Of a DNA stretch of 64,000 nt, positions 33,722 through 43,114 are shown piece after piece (positions within the stretch are counted from its first letter, which is position 1; each line of letters opens with the position of its first letter). The notes beneath the pieces are model-generated. The model was not told where the DNA came from. It searched no databases and saw only the letters and a list, made by a program, of their open reading frames with translations. Both the position numbers and the translations under genes were made by a program. The stretch is from Dyella tabacisoli (GTDB taxonomy: Bacteria > Pseudomonadota > Gammaproteobacteria > Xanthomonadales > Rhodanobacteraceae). The DNA is taken from NCBI RefSeq assembly GCF_003350925.1, contig NZ_KZ857179.1, positions 219,073-283,072 of the forward strand, in the 5' to 3' direction.

Positions 33722-33973
33722 TCACTCACTAGGCGCCTTACCCTGCAACGAAGGAAACGGCGCCCGTCCCCTTAACGGATCCAACAACGACGACAGCCCG
33801 TTGTGATCCAACTCCAACATCAAAGCCAATAGCCGGCCAAGCTCGCCTTGCGGGAAACCTTTGCGGGCGAACCAGGCCAGATAGTTGCCCGGCAGATCGG
33901 CAATCAACCGGCCCTCGTACTTGCCATAAGGCATCTGGCGAGTGACGAGGAGTTTCAAGTCTTCGGGCTTCAT
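33722..33973 (-). CDS. DUF3820 family protein
   Basis: 83 residues, with the DUF3820 pattern: MPYGKYEGRLIADLPGNYLAWFARKGFPQGELG. Small cytoplasmic protein; related sequences also occur in exonuclease-associated contexts, but no biochemical function is established that I know of. Complete, stand-alone gene convergent with natB; its last codons lie next to repeat D. Confidence 0.85.
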   Translation of the reverse strand: MKPEDLKLLVTRQMPYGKYEGRLIADLPGNYLAWFARKGFPQGELGRLLALMLELDHNGLSSLLDPLRGRAPFPSLQGKAPSE

Positions 33974-34117
33974 GGCAGGGAACTGACGGGCGAGCGGGGC
34001 CGATCACTTTGTCATGGCATGGTGCGTTCGTCACCTGTGCCTTTATGTCGAAGGCCACGCTGGCGTTGCCATCGGGATTTTGCATTGGATAATGCGGCAG
34101 CCCGCCCAGGAACACTC

Positions 34118-35359
34118 ATGCCATCGACTTCATCCGTTTCGACGGACTCGCTGTTTCACCATCGTGCCTATGTCGCTTTCTGGTTCGCCCGGATTTCTTC
34201 GAGTTTCGGCATGCAGATGCTTTCGGTGGCTGTCGGCTGGCAAATCTACGCCATCACCGGCCGCGCGCTCGACCTTGGCCTGATCGGCCTGGTGCAATTT
34301 TTTCCTTCGGTGCTGTTGGCGTTGCCGGCAGGGCATATGGCTGACCAGTTCGTGCGGCGGCGTATCGTGTTGTTCGGGCAGATCGTCGAATGGATCGCGA
34401 TTGCGCTGCTGGCCGGCATGACCTTGTTGCATGCGATCAATGAAATCGGTGTCTTGGTATTGCTGTTTATCATCAGCACGGCCAAGGCGATCGAATCACC
34501 TTCGATGCAGTCGATATTGCCGGCGCTGGTGCCGGCGAACCTGCTGCCGCGTGCCGTGGCAGTGAATGGTTCGGCGATGCAGGCGGCGATGATTATGGGG
34601 CCGGCACTCGGCGGCTTTCTGTATATAGCCGGCCCAGGCGTCGTCTACATCGTGTCCGCCGTGTTGTATCTGCTCTCCATCACGATGATGAGCCGGGTGC
34701 GCTACGAACAGGCACCACCGAAACGCGAGCCCGCCACGCTGAAGACACTGTTTGCGGGCGTGCACTTTATCCGAGAGCGCAAAGACGTACTCGGCGTGAT
34801 CTCGCTCGACCTGTTTGCGGTATTGCTCGGCGGCGCGACCGCCTTGCTGCCGATTTTCGCGAAAGACATTTTGCACACCGGCCCCTGGGGGCTCGGCCTC
34901 CTGCGTGCGGCACCCGCGGTGGGCGCGTTGTTGATGTCGTTCTGGCTGGCACGGCACAGCATGCAGCGGCACGTCGGCACGATCATGTTCGCCTCAGTGG
35001 CCGGCTTCGGCGTCGCCACGCTGGTCTTCGCACTATCCACCGTCTTGTGGCTGTCGCTGATCGCACTGTTTGTACTCGGCGCGTTCGACATGGTGAGCAT
35101 GGTGATCCGCGGCTCCTTGGTGCAGCTCGATACCCCCGATGCGATGCGCGGCCGCGTGAGCGCGGTCAACGGCATTTTCATCAACACATCCAATCAGCTC
35201 GGCGAATTTGAATCAGGCTTGCTTGCGGCCTGGCTCGGCGCGGTCGGAGCGACTGTGGTTGGCGGTGTCGGCACTTTGGTGGTCGTTGGATTATGGATGG
35301 CTATGTTTCCCACGCTGCGGCGACGTCAGCGATTGCAGATGGGAACTGGGAAAGCGTGA
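34118..35359 (+). CDS. MFS transporter (EntS/enterobactin-exporter-like)
   Basis: 413 residues, 12 membrane helices, with the MFS_3 pattern of EntS-like exporters: FRNPAYvaFW-like start (here FHHRAYVAFWFARISSSFG), GHMADQFVRRRIVL, and ESPSMQSILPALVP after TM4. Substrate unknown; a siderophore or drug exporter is possible but no siderophore genes are near. ATG 34118 has AGGA 8 nt upstream. Its stop is 18 bp before repeat E. Confidence 0.88.
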   Translation: MPSTSSVSTDSLFHHRAYVAFWFARISSSFGMQMLSVAVGWQIYAITGRALDLGLIGLVQFFPSVLLALPAGHMADQFVRRRIVLFGQIVEWIAIALLAGMTLLHAINEIGVLVLLFIISTAKAIESPSMQSILPALVPANLLPRAVAVNGSAMQAAMIMGPALGGFLYIAGPGVVYIVSAVLYLLSITMMSRVRYEQAPPKREPATLKTLFAGVHFIRERKDVLGVISLDLFAVLLGGATALLPIFAKDILHTGPWGLGLLRAAPAVGALLMSFWLARHSMQRHVGTIMFASVAGFGVATLVFALSTVLWLSLIALFVLGAFDMVSMVIRGSLVQLDTPDAMRGRVSAVNGIFINTSNQLGEFESGLLAAWLGAVGATVVGGVGTLVVVGLWMAMFPTLRRRQRLQMGTGKA

Positions 35360-35377
35360 AGGGGCGTCGCGTGAACG

Positions 35378-35746
35378 CACCCCCTCCCAGCCTCCCCCTA
35401 CGACCGAAGGAAGTCCCTTTTTCGGGACAAGTAGGGGGGATGGGCAAAAGCCACGCTCGCAGCTTTTGACTTTGACTTTGCTTTTGATCTTGCTCTTGAC
35501 CTTGGGGCCCCTGTGCGTCGGTGAGGGTCGGACGATCAGGCCCGCAGGGGACTCGGCATGGATGCCGAGTCCTTTTCGCCAGTGCATGGATGCACTGTCG
35601 AAAAGCCCGGCCGACCCTCACAAGCCCGAAGGGCGACGCGCGGGGTGGCCTTCTCTTTGGTTACTTTCTCTTGGCCACTCAAGAGAAAGTGACTCGGCCT
35701 CCGGCAGGAGGTCGAAAGCCCGCCGCAGGCGAACAACCTAGCGACC
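35378..35746 (-). repeat. Structured intergenic repeat, copy E, with module 2
   Basis: Minus-strand copy. H1 is CCTCC-TGCC-GGAGG, a third version of this stem; H2 is ACTTTCTCTTG, H4 CAGTGCAT and H5 GACTCGGCAT type. Module 2 (35380-35455) has the long tip with GTCCC/GGGAC. It occupies the gap between the MFS stop and the quinone oxidoreductase start, whose own promoter must lie within or just after its 5' box. Confidence 0.9.
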
Positions 35747-35817
35747 ACAGAACGGACGCAGCAGGATCTAAAATACCCCTCCAACCACATGCCACATTTC
35801 AGCTTTCGGAGCCACCC

Positions 35818-36780
35818 ATGCACGCCCTGATATTCGACCGATTCGGCGGTCCCGAAGTGCTTCGCTGGGACACTGTAGCCGACCCATCACCCGGCCCCGC
35901 ACAGGCCGTGGTGCGAATGCAGGCAGTCGGGCTGAACTTCGCCGATGTCTATCGACGCAACGGCAACTATCACCTCAGCGGGCAGGCACCATGGATTCTC
36001 GGTTACGAAGGGGCGGGCGTGATCGAGACGGCCGCCGCCGGTGATTCCCGCTTTCCGGTGGGGACACGGGTCGGTTTTGCGGACATGCCGTATGCCAATG
36101 CGGAGCGTGTGGTCGTCGATGTCGATAAGCTGATACCGCTTAGCGACGACATTCATGTCGAAACGGCGGCAGCCGTATTGTTGCAAGGTCTTACCGCGCA
36201 GTATCTGTTGTCGGACAGCTTCAAGATTCAAGCAGGCAACACCGTGATCGTCCATGCGGCGGCCGGTGGTGTGGGTCTGTTGCTGACGCAGATGGCGAAA
36301 GCGGCCGGTGCGCGCGTTATCGGCGTGGCATCCACTGCGGCCAAATGCGCGGCGGCGATGGAGGCTGGCGCCGATACTGCTATCGGCTACGAAAACCTCG
36401 TCGACAATGTGCACACGCTGACGCATGGACGTGGTGCCGACGTGGTTTACGACTCGGTCGGCCGTACCCTGGGCGATAGTCTTGCGAGCGCACGCACGGG
36501 CGGAACCGTGGTGTTCTATGGCATGGCGGCGGGCGACCCCGATCCGGTCGATCCGCGACTGTTGATGGATCGTTCGCTCACCCTGACCGGCGGCGACCTG
36601 TGGAACGTGCTGACCAGTGCGGATATCCGACGCGAACGCGCCGCTGCGCTATTCGCGCAGATTCGCGCCGGTAGCCTGGTGCCGCGGATAGCCGGGCGCT
36701 TTCCCTTGAGCGACGGCGCGAAGGCGCATGCGTTTCTGGAGGGCCGCGAGGCGATCGGCAAGATCGTACTCACGCTTTGA
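35818..36780 (+). CDS. Zinc-free quinone oxidoreductase (QorA-like, MDR superfamily)
   Basis: 320 residues. GroES-like N-terminal domain (GLNFADVYRRNGNYH, then GYEGAGVIE) without the structural zinc Cys cluster, and a Rossmann domain with HAAAGGVGLLLTQMAKAAGARVIG that binds NADPH. Relatives reduce quinones or other enones. ATG 35818 has GGAG 8 nt upstream. Confidence 0.9.
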   Translation: MHALIFDRFGGPEVLRWDTVADPSPGPAQAVVRMQAVGLNFADVYRRNGNYHLSGQAPWILGYEGAGVIETAAAGDSRFPVGTRVGFADMPYANAERVVVDVDKLIPLSDDIHVETAAAVLLQGLTAQYLLSDSFKIQAGNTVIVHAAAGGVGLLLTQMAKAAGARVIGVASTAAKCAAAMEAGADTAIGYENLVDNVHTLTHGRGADVVYDSVGRTLGDSLASARTGGTVVFYGMAAGDPDPVDPRLLMDRSLTLTGGDLWNVLTSADIRRERAAALFAQIRAGSLVPRIAGRFPLSDGAKAHAFLEGREAIGKIVLTL

Positions 36781-36793
36781 AGCGCATTGCCGT

Positions 36794-38305
36794 TTAGGCG
36801 TCCATATGCCGAGCCTGGCGCTGCGGCGCGGCCAGGTATTGCTCGCGCACTGCGGCCTTTTCCTCGGGGGTGCGGCGGCCCTGGCCGGCATAGTCGCGAG
36901 CGATGACGGCGGTAACGGTGGCCTCGTCGTAGCCGTCCAGGCAAAGCCATTGACTAACCAGGCCGGCCAGCCGGTGCAGGGCGATCCGATGCGTGGCATC
37001 AGTTTCGGAATACAGCCAATCGGCGAAAGTCATAAAGCGGGCGAACGGCGTATCGCCGAGAATCAGCGGCAAGGTGTGGCCGAAGCGGCCTGAGTTGGCG
37101 ACCAGGTCCCAATAACGTGCAAAGCGCACCAGCCGTTGCATTTCGGCGAAGTCGATGCGGTCGGTGGCGAGAATCGTGTACGGCGGGTAGGGGTCGAAGA
37201 TCAATCCGTAGGTTTCGGTATGACGGATGATCGGTGTGCCGCGCAGGCGCTTGAGGATGCCGAACTGAATCTCGTGCGGCCCCAGCGCAACCAGCCGATC
37301 GAATCCGCGCGCAAAGCTTTCCACATCTTCGCCGGGCAGGCCGGCAATCAGATCCACATGCAGATGCGCGGTGGACTGGGTCATCAGCCAACGGATGTTT
37401 TCCTCCGCCTTGGCATCGTTTTGCCGGCGGCTGACCAGGGTTTGTACATCTGGATTGAAGCTCTGGATGCCGATTTCAAACTGCAGCGTGCCGGGCGGAA
37501 ACTTGACGATGCTTTCCTTCAGCGCCTCGGGCAGGTGGTCGGGCACCAGTTCGAAATGTGCGAATACCGGATCGTTCGGCGCCGCTTCGAGCTTGTCCAG
37601 AAAGAACTGAAGTATCCGCAGGCTGCTTTTGATATTGAGGTTGAAGGTGCGGTCGACGAACTTGAACAAGCGCGCGCCGCGCGCATGCAGCGATTCCAAT
37701 TCGCCCAGGAAACGGTCGAGCGCGAACGGCCATGCGGTCTTATCCAATGCCGACAGGCAGAACTCGCATTTAAACGGACAGCCGCGCGATGCTTCCACGT
37801 ATAGCGTGCGCTGGGCCAGATCGGTAGCCGAATATTCGTTGTAAGGCAGGGCGATTTCGGCCATCGGCGGTTGCCGTCCGGCGATGATCTTCTGCGTCGG
37901 CGGCGCGCCGTCAAGAATGGCGCGGCACAGCTCGGGAAACGTCACGTCGCCCCAGCCGGTAATCAAGTAATCCGCCGCCTCGACAATCGGCTGCCCGGCC
38001 GACTCGTAAGAGACCTCGGGGCCGCCCAGCACGATCACGATCTCCGGTGCGATGCGCTTGATGAGCGCAACCACGCGGGTGGTTTCCTCGACGTTCCAGA
38101 TATAGACGCCGAAACCCAGAATAGTGGTGCCGGTGGGGGCACGGCGCGCGAGTAGCTTTTCGACGATCTCGGTGGTTTTCGTACCGATCACGAATTCGTG
38201 CAATTCCATTTGCTCCCGCAATTCGCCCGCATTGGCCATCAGGTAGCGCAGGCCTAATGAGGCATGCGCGTAGCGGGCGTTAAGAGTGGACAACAAGATG
38301 GTCAT
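36794..38305 (-). CDS. B12-binding-domain radical SAM protein
   Basis: 503 residues. N-terminal cobalamin-binding-like domain (about 1-150, with VIVLGGPEVSY), then the radical SAM core with the 4Fe-4S ligands Cys176, Cys180 and Cys183 in GCPFKCEFC, and a C-terminal domain resembling DUF4080. Proteins of this type are putative methyltransferases or other radical enzymes; the substrate is unknown. ATG 38305 is the first Met fitting the domain; a longer frame would run into the repeat. It converges with the quinone oxidoreductase gene, 13 bp apart. Confidence 0.87.
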   Translation of the reverse strand: MTILLSTLNARYAHASLGLRYLMANAGELREQMELHEFVIGTKTTEIVEKLLARRAPTGTTILGFGVYIWNVEETTRVVALIKRIAPEIVIVLGGPEVSYESAGQPIVEAADYLITGWGDVTFPELCRAILDGAPPTQKIIAGRQPPMAEIALPYNEYSATDLAQRTLYVEASRGCPFKCEFCLSALDKTAWPFALDRFLGELESLHARGARLFKFVDRTFNLNIKSSLRILQFFLDKLEAAPNDPVFAHFELVPDHLPEALKESIVKFPPGTLQFEIGIQSFNPDVQTLVSRRQNDAKAEENIRWLMTQSTAHLHVDLIAGLPGEDVESFARGFDRLVALGPHEIQFGILKRLRGTPIIRHTETYGLIFDPYPPYTILATDRIDFAEMQRLVRFARYWDLVANSGRFGHTLPLILGDTPFARFMTFADWLYSETDATHRIALHRLAGLVSQWLCLDGYDEATVTAVIARDYAGQGRRTPEEKAAVREQYLAAPQRQARHMDA

Positions 38306-38388
38306 GAGGGGGACGACGGGAGTATTTGGCCCGATATGGTACGTCACGAAGGAAATCTGAGGGTCGAAAGCCCTTGCGCGCCGCAAGA

Positions 38389-38713
38389 ACGCACCCCCTC
38401 CCAGCCTCCCCCTACAAGTAGGGGGAGGGGCAAAAGCGGCGCAGCGGCTGCTTTTGACGTTGCTCTTGACCTTGGGGCCCCTGTGCGTCGGTGAGGGTCG
38501 GACGACAAGGCCCGCAGGGGCATCGACATGGATGTCGATGCCTTTTCGCCAGTGCATGGATGCACTGTCGAAAAGCCCGGCCGACCCTCACGCACCCGAA
38601 GGGCGACTCACCGGGGTGGCCTTCTCTTTGGTTACTTTCTCTTGGCCACTCAAGAGAAAGTGACTCGGACCCCGGCAGGGGCCCGAAAGCCCGCCGCAGG
38701 CGAACCAGCCCGC
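38389..38713 (-). repeat. Structured intergenic repeat, copy F, with short module 2
   Basis: Minus-strand copy. H2 ACTTTCTCTTG type, H4 CAGTGCAT type, but H5 GGCATCGACAT/ATGTCGATGCC, so it joins the C-type first half to an A-type last hairpin. Module 2 is the short form, CCTCCCCCTAC-AA-GTAGGGGGAGG. The 5' box starts about 15 bp after the stop of the transglycosylase gene, in its direction. Confidence 0.9.
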
Positions 38714-38727
38714 CAAACCACTCACAA

Positions 38728-40782
38728 TCAACGCGTACTACTAGGCACCGCAGCCCCGCTTGAAGCCGCCTCAGCCGGCATCACCACCGCATTCGCCGGA
38801 CAAGTCACCGCCCTGCGCGGAGTCCTGCCATTGGGAAGACTATACGTCGCACCAATCGCCGGCATGCGCTCGGCCAGGGTTACCGCCTTGCCGCTGATGC
38901 GCCAGTCGTAGATCACACTGAACGCCATCACCCGCGCAACGTATTCGCGGGTTTCCTTGAACGGAATAGTGGCGGTGAACAGATCCGGCGCCAGGCTGCC
39001 GCGTGCGGCCAGCCATTGGTCGACTCGGCCTGGGCCGGCGTTATAGGCGGCGCTGGCCAGCCATGGGGCACCGTTGAAACGGGCGGCCATTTGCGCCAGG
39101 TAGCGAGTGCCCAGGGCGATATTGGTGATCGGGTCGTACAAGGTATCGCCGCCGCCCCAGGCGAGGCCGTTGCGTTTGGCGACCAGGGCAGCGGTGCTGG
39201 GCAGCAACTGCATCAGGCCACGAGCATCGGCACCGGAGCGGGCGTCGCTCATCCAGGCGCTTTCGGCGCGCAAGATGGCATAGGCCCACGCCGGGTCGAT
39301 GCCGGCTTGTTCGGCTTGCGGCACCAGGCCATCTTGGCCGGCCAACGGAAAGCGGTGCTCGTAATAGCGCAACGCATCGCCACTGTTGAGTACAAAGACC
39401 GCGCGGTCGTACCAGCCACGGCGATAAGCGAGATCGACGGCTTGGCGCAACGTTGCGGGATCGGCGCCATTCAGCGCCTGGGTCCATTCGCGCCGTGCCG
39501 GCTTTGGCATATCTATCGCGTACAGCTCGAACGCGCGTTGCAGTCCCCGGTTGGCGAGCAGCGACTGTTCGCGCTGCGGATCGTTGGTCATGGCGAGTGG
39601 GCAGATCGCATAGCCGCTGTCGATGCGGTCAGCGGCGAGAAAGCCGAAATAGCTGGGTTCTTGCGCCAGCGGGGCAAGCAGGCGGCGGGCTTCGGCATCG
39701 CGGTTGAGCGCGCTGAGTGCACGGGCGCGGAACCAGCGCCATTCGCCATCTTGCTTCTGCGCGTCGGGCATCGCATCGATCGCGGCCAGTACGCTTTTCC
39801 AATCTTGCTGCGACAGCGCTACGCGTACACGCCACTCGCGGCTGGCATCGGTTTGTGCCGATGCAGGCAGCTCGGCGAGCCGAGCCAATGCGGTTTCGTT
39901 GAAATCAGTGGCATGGAAGACCGCCAGTGCACTCATGATGCGGCCACGCTGTGCGGGGCTGAAATTGAAGTGGCTTTGCAGTTTTTGCCAGGCCTGATCG
40001 GCGGTGACGGACTGACGGCGGGCCAGCCGCTCCAGCGCCAGCATGGCCGCCTGGCGATGGCGTGGCGTATCGGGCCACTTCGCTGCTACGGCAACCGCAC
40101 CGCCGGGATCGCGCAAGGCCATGCCGATGCGTTGCCCGGCTTGTACTTCATCGGCGGGAAGCCAGTTGGCGAGCGAGCTGATGGTGCCGCCTTGATTGGC
40201 ATCGGCGGCGCGGTCGATGCGCTCCCACAGTCGTGCGTTGGTGAGCAGGCCCTGGTCGTGTGCGGCGTCGAGTGCCGGATCACAGGCGCTGGGCAGCGCC
40301 GATTTGGCCCACAGCGCAGACAAATCCTTATCGAAATCCAGCTTTTCGCCCTTGCTGAGCCGCGCCTGCAATGCGTTACAGCTCAAGGCATCGCCGAGGC
40401 CGGGCTGATACAGCGCCAGAAAGCCGTCCCAATCTTTGCGGCGAGCCAGTTCGAGCAGGTAGTCGCGGCGTAGGTCGCTGGCTGGGATCAGGTCAGGATA
40501 GCGGCGCAGGTAATCCTCCACCGGAGCGCGATCCATGGTGCGCAGGTCACGGCTGAGTGCGGCGGCTTCCAAATAGGGATAGAGCGGATAGTTGACCAGC
40601 CCCTTGGCCTGTTCACGCCAACTCTCGTCACCTTGCTTGGCGGCGGCATAGGCTTGCTTGAACGCGGTGCGCTGAGCGGCATTCGGCTCGGCGGCCATGA
40701 CCGCGCTGCTGGCCAGCAACCAGCCCGTCACGATGACAAGCAGGCGCGAGGTGCGGCGTGGCCGCGATAAGTGATGAGACAT
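38728..40782 (-). CDS. slt: Soluble lytic murein transglycosylase (Slt70-like)
   Basis: 684 residues. Signal peptide (cleavage near VMA|AEP, about 31), a long alpha-superhelical U/L domain (about 35-480), and the SLT catalytic domain. Catalytic Glu507 lies in AILRAESAW, followed by GADARGLMQLLPSTA and AYNAGPGRVDQW. It cleaves peptidoglycan glycan strands to 1,6-anhydro products in the periplasm. The Ser/Ala-rich C-terminal tail is unusual but short. Confidence 0.93.
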   Translation of the reverse strand: MSHHLSRPRRTSRLLVIVTGWLLASSAVMAAEPNAAQRTAFKQAYAAAKQGDESWREQAKGLVNYPLYPYLEAAALSRDLRTMDRAPVEDYLRRYPDLIPASDLRRDYLLELARRKDWDGFLALYQPGLGDALSCNALQARLSKGEKLDFDKDLSALWAKSALPSACDPALDAAHDQGLLTNARLWERIDRAADANQGGTISSLANWLPADEVQAGQRIGMALRDPGGAVAVAAKWPDTPRHRQAAMLALERLARRQSVTADQAWQKLQSHFNFSPAQRGRIMSALAVFHATDFNETALARLAELPASAQTDASREWRVRVALSQQDWKSVLAAIDAMPDAQKQDGEWRWFRARALSALNRDAEARRLLAPLAQEPSYFGFLAADRIDSGYAICPLAMTNDPQREQSLLANRGLQRAFELYAIDMPKPARREWTQALNGADPATLRQAVDLAYRRGWYDRAVFVLNSGDALRYYEHRFPLAGQDGLVPQAEQAGIDPAWAYAILRAESAWMSDARSGADARGLMQLLPSTAALVAKRNGLAWGGGDTLYDPITNIALGTRYLAQMAARFNGAPWLASAAYNAGPGRVDQWLAARGSLAPDLFTATIPFKETREYVARVMAFSVIYDWRISGKAVTLAERMPAIGATYSLPNGRTPRRAVTCPANAVVMPAEAASSGAAVPSSTR

Positions 40783-40847
40783 GGACGGTCCTTGTGGCGA
40801 TTCTCAGGGATTGTAGTTGTCGGGCACAGGGAGATCGTGAATGGAGC

Positions 40848-40948
40848 GGGGAATGGGGGATGGGGAACGGGGAACATGCGGCTTGAGTGGTGGTTGTGGT
40901 GTCGCGTTCTTTTTTTAGGCGGGGAACAGGGAACGGGGAATGGGGAAC
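40848..40948 (+). repeat. Two short GGGGAAC heptamer arrays
   Basis: Four heptamers at 40848-40875 (GGGGAAT, GGGGGAT, GGGGAAC, GGGGAAC) and four at 40921-40948 (with AGGGAAC and GGGGAAT variants). Together with the complementary array at 41045 they could fold into one large hairpin. The 40783-41176 gap holds no gene apart from these arrays. Confidence 0.85.
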
Positions 40949-41044
40949 ATGAAGTTCGAGGGGATATGGCAGGTCCGCGTTCTTTTTTGAACTTTCTTTG
41001 TTTTTGCTCTTGCTTTTTTGCTTCTGCTTTTTAGGCTTTTCCCC

Positions 41045-41121
41045 GTTCCCCGTTCCCCGTTCCCCGTTCCCCGTTCCCCGTTCCCCGTTCCCCGTTCCCC
41101 GTTCCCCGTTCCCCGTTCCCC
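41045..41121 (+). repeat. Perfect tandem array of 11 GTTCCCC heptamers
   Basis: Eleven uninterrupted 7-bp units plus a partial GTT. A unit length not divisible by three and perfect identity make slippage likely. The array ends 55 bp before the start of the GH17-like gene and is the reverse complement of the GGGGAAC arrays upstream. Confidence 0.92.
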
Positions 41122-41176
41122 GTTAAACTCCACGGCTCTCGACGCGCCACAGCAGGCGCAGACCAACAGGAACCCC

Positions 41177-42781
41177 ATGCCGCCACAGCCTTCGCATTCG
41201 TCCCGCGCGCTTTGGCCGGCGTGGTTGATTCTCGGCCTCGTCGCTGGTTTGGGTGCGCTGTGGTGGTGGCATATCGGGCGGCCGGTGGATTTGCCGGAGG
41301 CGCCATCGGCACGCATTAGCTGCGTTTCTTATGCGCCATTTCGCGAGCCGGGCGAGACACCGTTCGACTTGAACGCTTTTGTCAGCCCGCAGCGGATCGA
41401 CGCCGATCTTCGCGCGTTGTCGCAGCGCTTCGATTGCGTGCGCACGTATTCGCAAAGTCATGGTCTCGATGCGGTGCCGGCCATTGCCGGTCGTTATGGC
41501 ATGAAAGTGTTGATGGGCATTTGGCTGGGGCGCGATGCCAAATCCAACGCGCAGGAGATCAAGCAAGGCATCGCTACGGCGCAAGCGAACCCGCAGGTAT
41601 TGCGTGGCGTGATCGTCGGCAACGAGGTGCTGCTGCGCGGGGAGTTGTCGCCGAAAGCGTTGACGGCTTTTGTGCGCGAAGTGCGCGCTGCCGTGCCGAC
41701 CTCGGTGCCGGTGACTTATGCCGATGTGTGGGAGTTCTGGCTGCGCTACCCGCAGATGGCCGAGGCGGTGGATTACCTCACCATCCATATCCTGCCGTAT
41801 TGGGAAGACGAGCCGGTGCCGCCGGAGGGCGCGGTGCGTCACGTCGCCCATGTTTACGCGCGGATGAAGCAAGAGTTTCCCGGCCGCGAAGTGATGATCG
41901 GCGAGACCGGTTGGCCCAGCGCCGGCAAGCAGCGTCGCGAGGCCAGCGCCAGTGTGGTCAATCAGGCGCGCTATATGCGTGAATTTCTGCACTACGCCGG
42001 CAGCGTGGACATGCCTTACAACGTGATCGAAGCCTTCGATCAGCCGTGGAAGCGTGCGCAGGAAGGCACGGTAGGCGGCTACTGGGGCCTGTTCGATGTG
42101 CAGGCGAAACCGAAATTCGCCATGCAGGGCCCGGTGGTCGAAGAGCCGCGTTGGAAACTGGGTTGGTATGCCGGGGCGGCTGCGGCGCTGTTGTTTGCGC
42201 TGGCCGGGTTGTGGCGTCGCCCTTGGCGCGGCATGCGCGGCTGGCTGGCCCTGGCGCTGGCCGGTTTCGCCAGCGGCACCGCACTGGCATGGCAGGCGCG
42301 GCAAATGGTCTATGCCTGTCGCGATCGGTTGGAATGGGGCGTGTCGATCGGCGCTTGTCTGTTCGGCTTAGGCACGGCGATCGTGCTGGCACGATGGATA
42401 GCTGGGCGATTGGCCGGCGCGCCGCCGGTCCCGGCACCGGGCGGCTGGCTGCGTTTCGGCTGGTTGTTCGTGCTGGCGCTGTTCGGCTTGCTGCTGGTCT
42501 TCGACGGTCGTTACCGCGATTTTCCGCTTGGCCTGTATGCCTTGCCGTGTATCGGTTATGCCTTGGTCGCCTGGCTGGCCGGGCGCAGCGATGCTTCGAG
42601 GCCATCGCTGGAAGAGCGTTTTCTCGCGTTTTCGCTGCCGCCGTTGGCAGTCATCGTGGTGTTGCAGGACGCCGGCCTGAACCCGATCGCCTGGCTATGG
42701 CTTGGCTTGAACCTGTTGATCGCGGTGCCCATGCTGATCGCCCGCCGCCAGGCTGTTCGCCTGCCAGCGCAGCAGGCGTAG
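41177..42781 (+). CDS. Membrane-anchored GH17-like beta-1,3-glucan hydrolase/transglycosylase
   Basis: 534 residues. One N-terminal helix (about 14-32), a glycoside hydrolase family 17-like domain (about 45-365), then several C-terminal membrane helices. Candidate acid/base Glu150 is in VIVGNEV, nucleophile Glu243 in IGETGWPSAG. Bacterial homologues act on beta-1,3-glucans or remodel osmoregulated glucans; the exact reaction here is not shown. ATG 41177 has AGGA 8 nt upstream. An upstream TTG frame through the heptamer array encodes PVPRSPF repeats and is unlikely to be used. Confidence 0.85.
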   Translation: MPPQPSHSSRALWPAWLILGLVAGLGALWWWHIGRPVDLPEAPSARISCVSYAPFREPGETPFDLNAFVSPQRIDADLRALSQRFDCVRTYSQSHGLDAVPAIAGRYGMKVLMGIWLGRDAKSNAQEIKQGIATAQANPQVLRGVIVGNEVLLRGELSPKALTAFVREVRAAVPTSVPVTYADVWEFWLRYPQMAEAVDYLTIHILPYWEDEPVPPEGAVRHVAHVYARMKQEFPGREVMIGETGWPSAGKQRREASASVVNQARYMREFLHYAGSVDMPYNVIEAFDQPWKRAQEGTVGGYWGLFDVQAKPKFAMQGPVVEEPRWKLGWYAGAAAALLFALAGLWRRPWRGMRGWLALALAGFASGTALAWQARQMVYACRDRLEWGVSIGACLFGLGTAIVLARWIAGRLAGAPPVPAPGGWLRFGWLFVLALFGLLLVFDGRYRDFPLGLYALPCIGYALVAWLAGRSDASRPSLEERFLAFSLPPLAVIVVLQDAGLNPIAWLWLGLNLLIAVPMLIARRQAVRLPAQQA

Positions 42782-43114
42782 GCTGCCGATCAGCAAGGCC
42801 AGCGCACCAGCCTCGTAGCAATACAGCAGCAAGGCGAACACGCCGATGGCGCCACTTAGCCAGGCCGCAAAGGGATGCTTCCATAGCAACGCCAGTGCGG
42901 CGGCGGCCAGTGCGGCATAGCCATAGCCGTAGGTGAAAAAACCGATCACGACGGCGTGACGCCAACTGCACCAGGCGGGATCGTGGTGGCCGCCTTCGCA
43001 CAGGTGCTCGATATTGGCCGGCTCGATCAGGCCATAGCGCAGCGCGGCGGCGAGCAGGGCGGCCAGGGCTATCAGCAGCCAGGGCAGGGATAGTTTCAGG
43101 AAGCTAGTTTTCAT
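42695..43114 (-). CDS. Small hypothetical membrane protein
   Basis: 139 residues with four hydrophobic helices and a Cys/His-containing loop (EHLCEGGHHDPAWCSW) after the first. No family recognised. It overlaps the EEP nuclease gene by 4 bp (ATGA) at its start, so it is co-transcribed with it. Its 3' end overlaps the convergent GH17-like gene by 87 bp, an unusually long antisense overlap. Confidence 0.7.
   Translation of the reverse strand: MKTSFLKLSLPWLLIALAALLAAALRYGLIEPANIEHLCEGGHHDPAWCSWRHAVVIGFFTYGYGYAALAAAALALLWKHPFAAWLSGAIGVFALLLYCYEAGALALLIGSLRLLRWQANSLAAGDQHGHRDQQVQAKP

Noticed and set aside
39016..40473. 485-codon open frame antisense to slt
   Set aside because: Slt70 motifs are intact on the minus strand; the plus-strand frame has no domain and no start signal.
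41045..41121. CRISPR-like array
   Set aside because: Units are 7 bp with no spacers; it is a simple tandem repeat, and there are no cas genes.
41018..41176. N-terminal extension of the GH17-like protein through the heptamer array (PVPRSPF repeats)
   Set aside because: The upstream start is a TTG without a ribosome site, while ATG 41177 has AGGA and is followed directly by the anchor helix.
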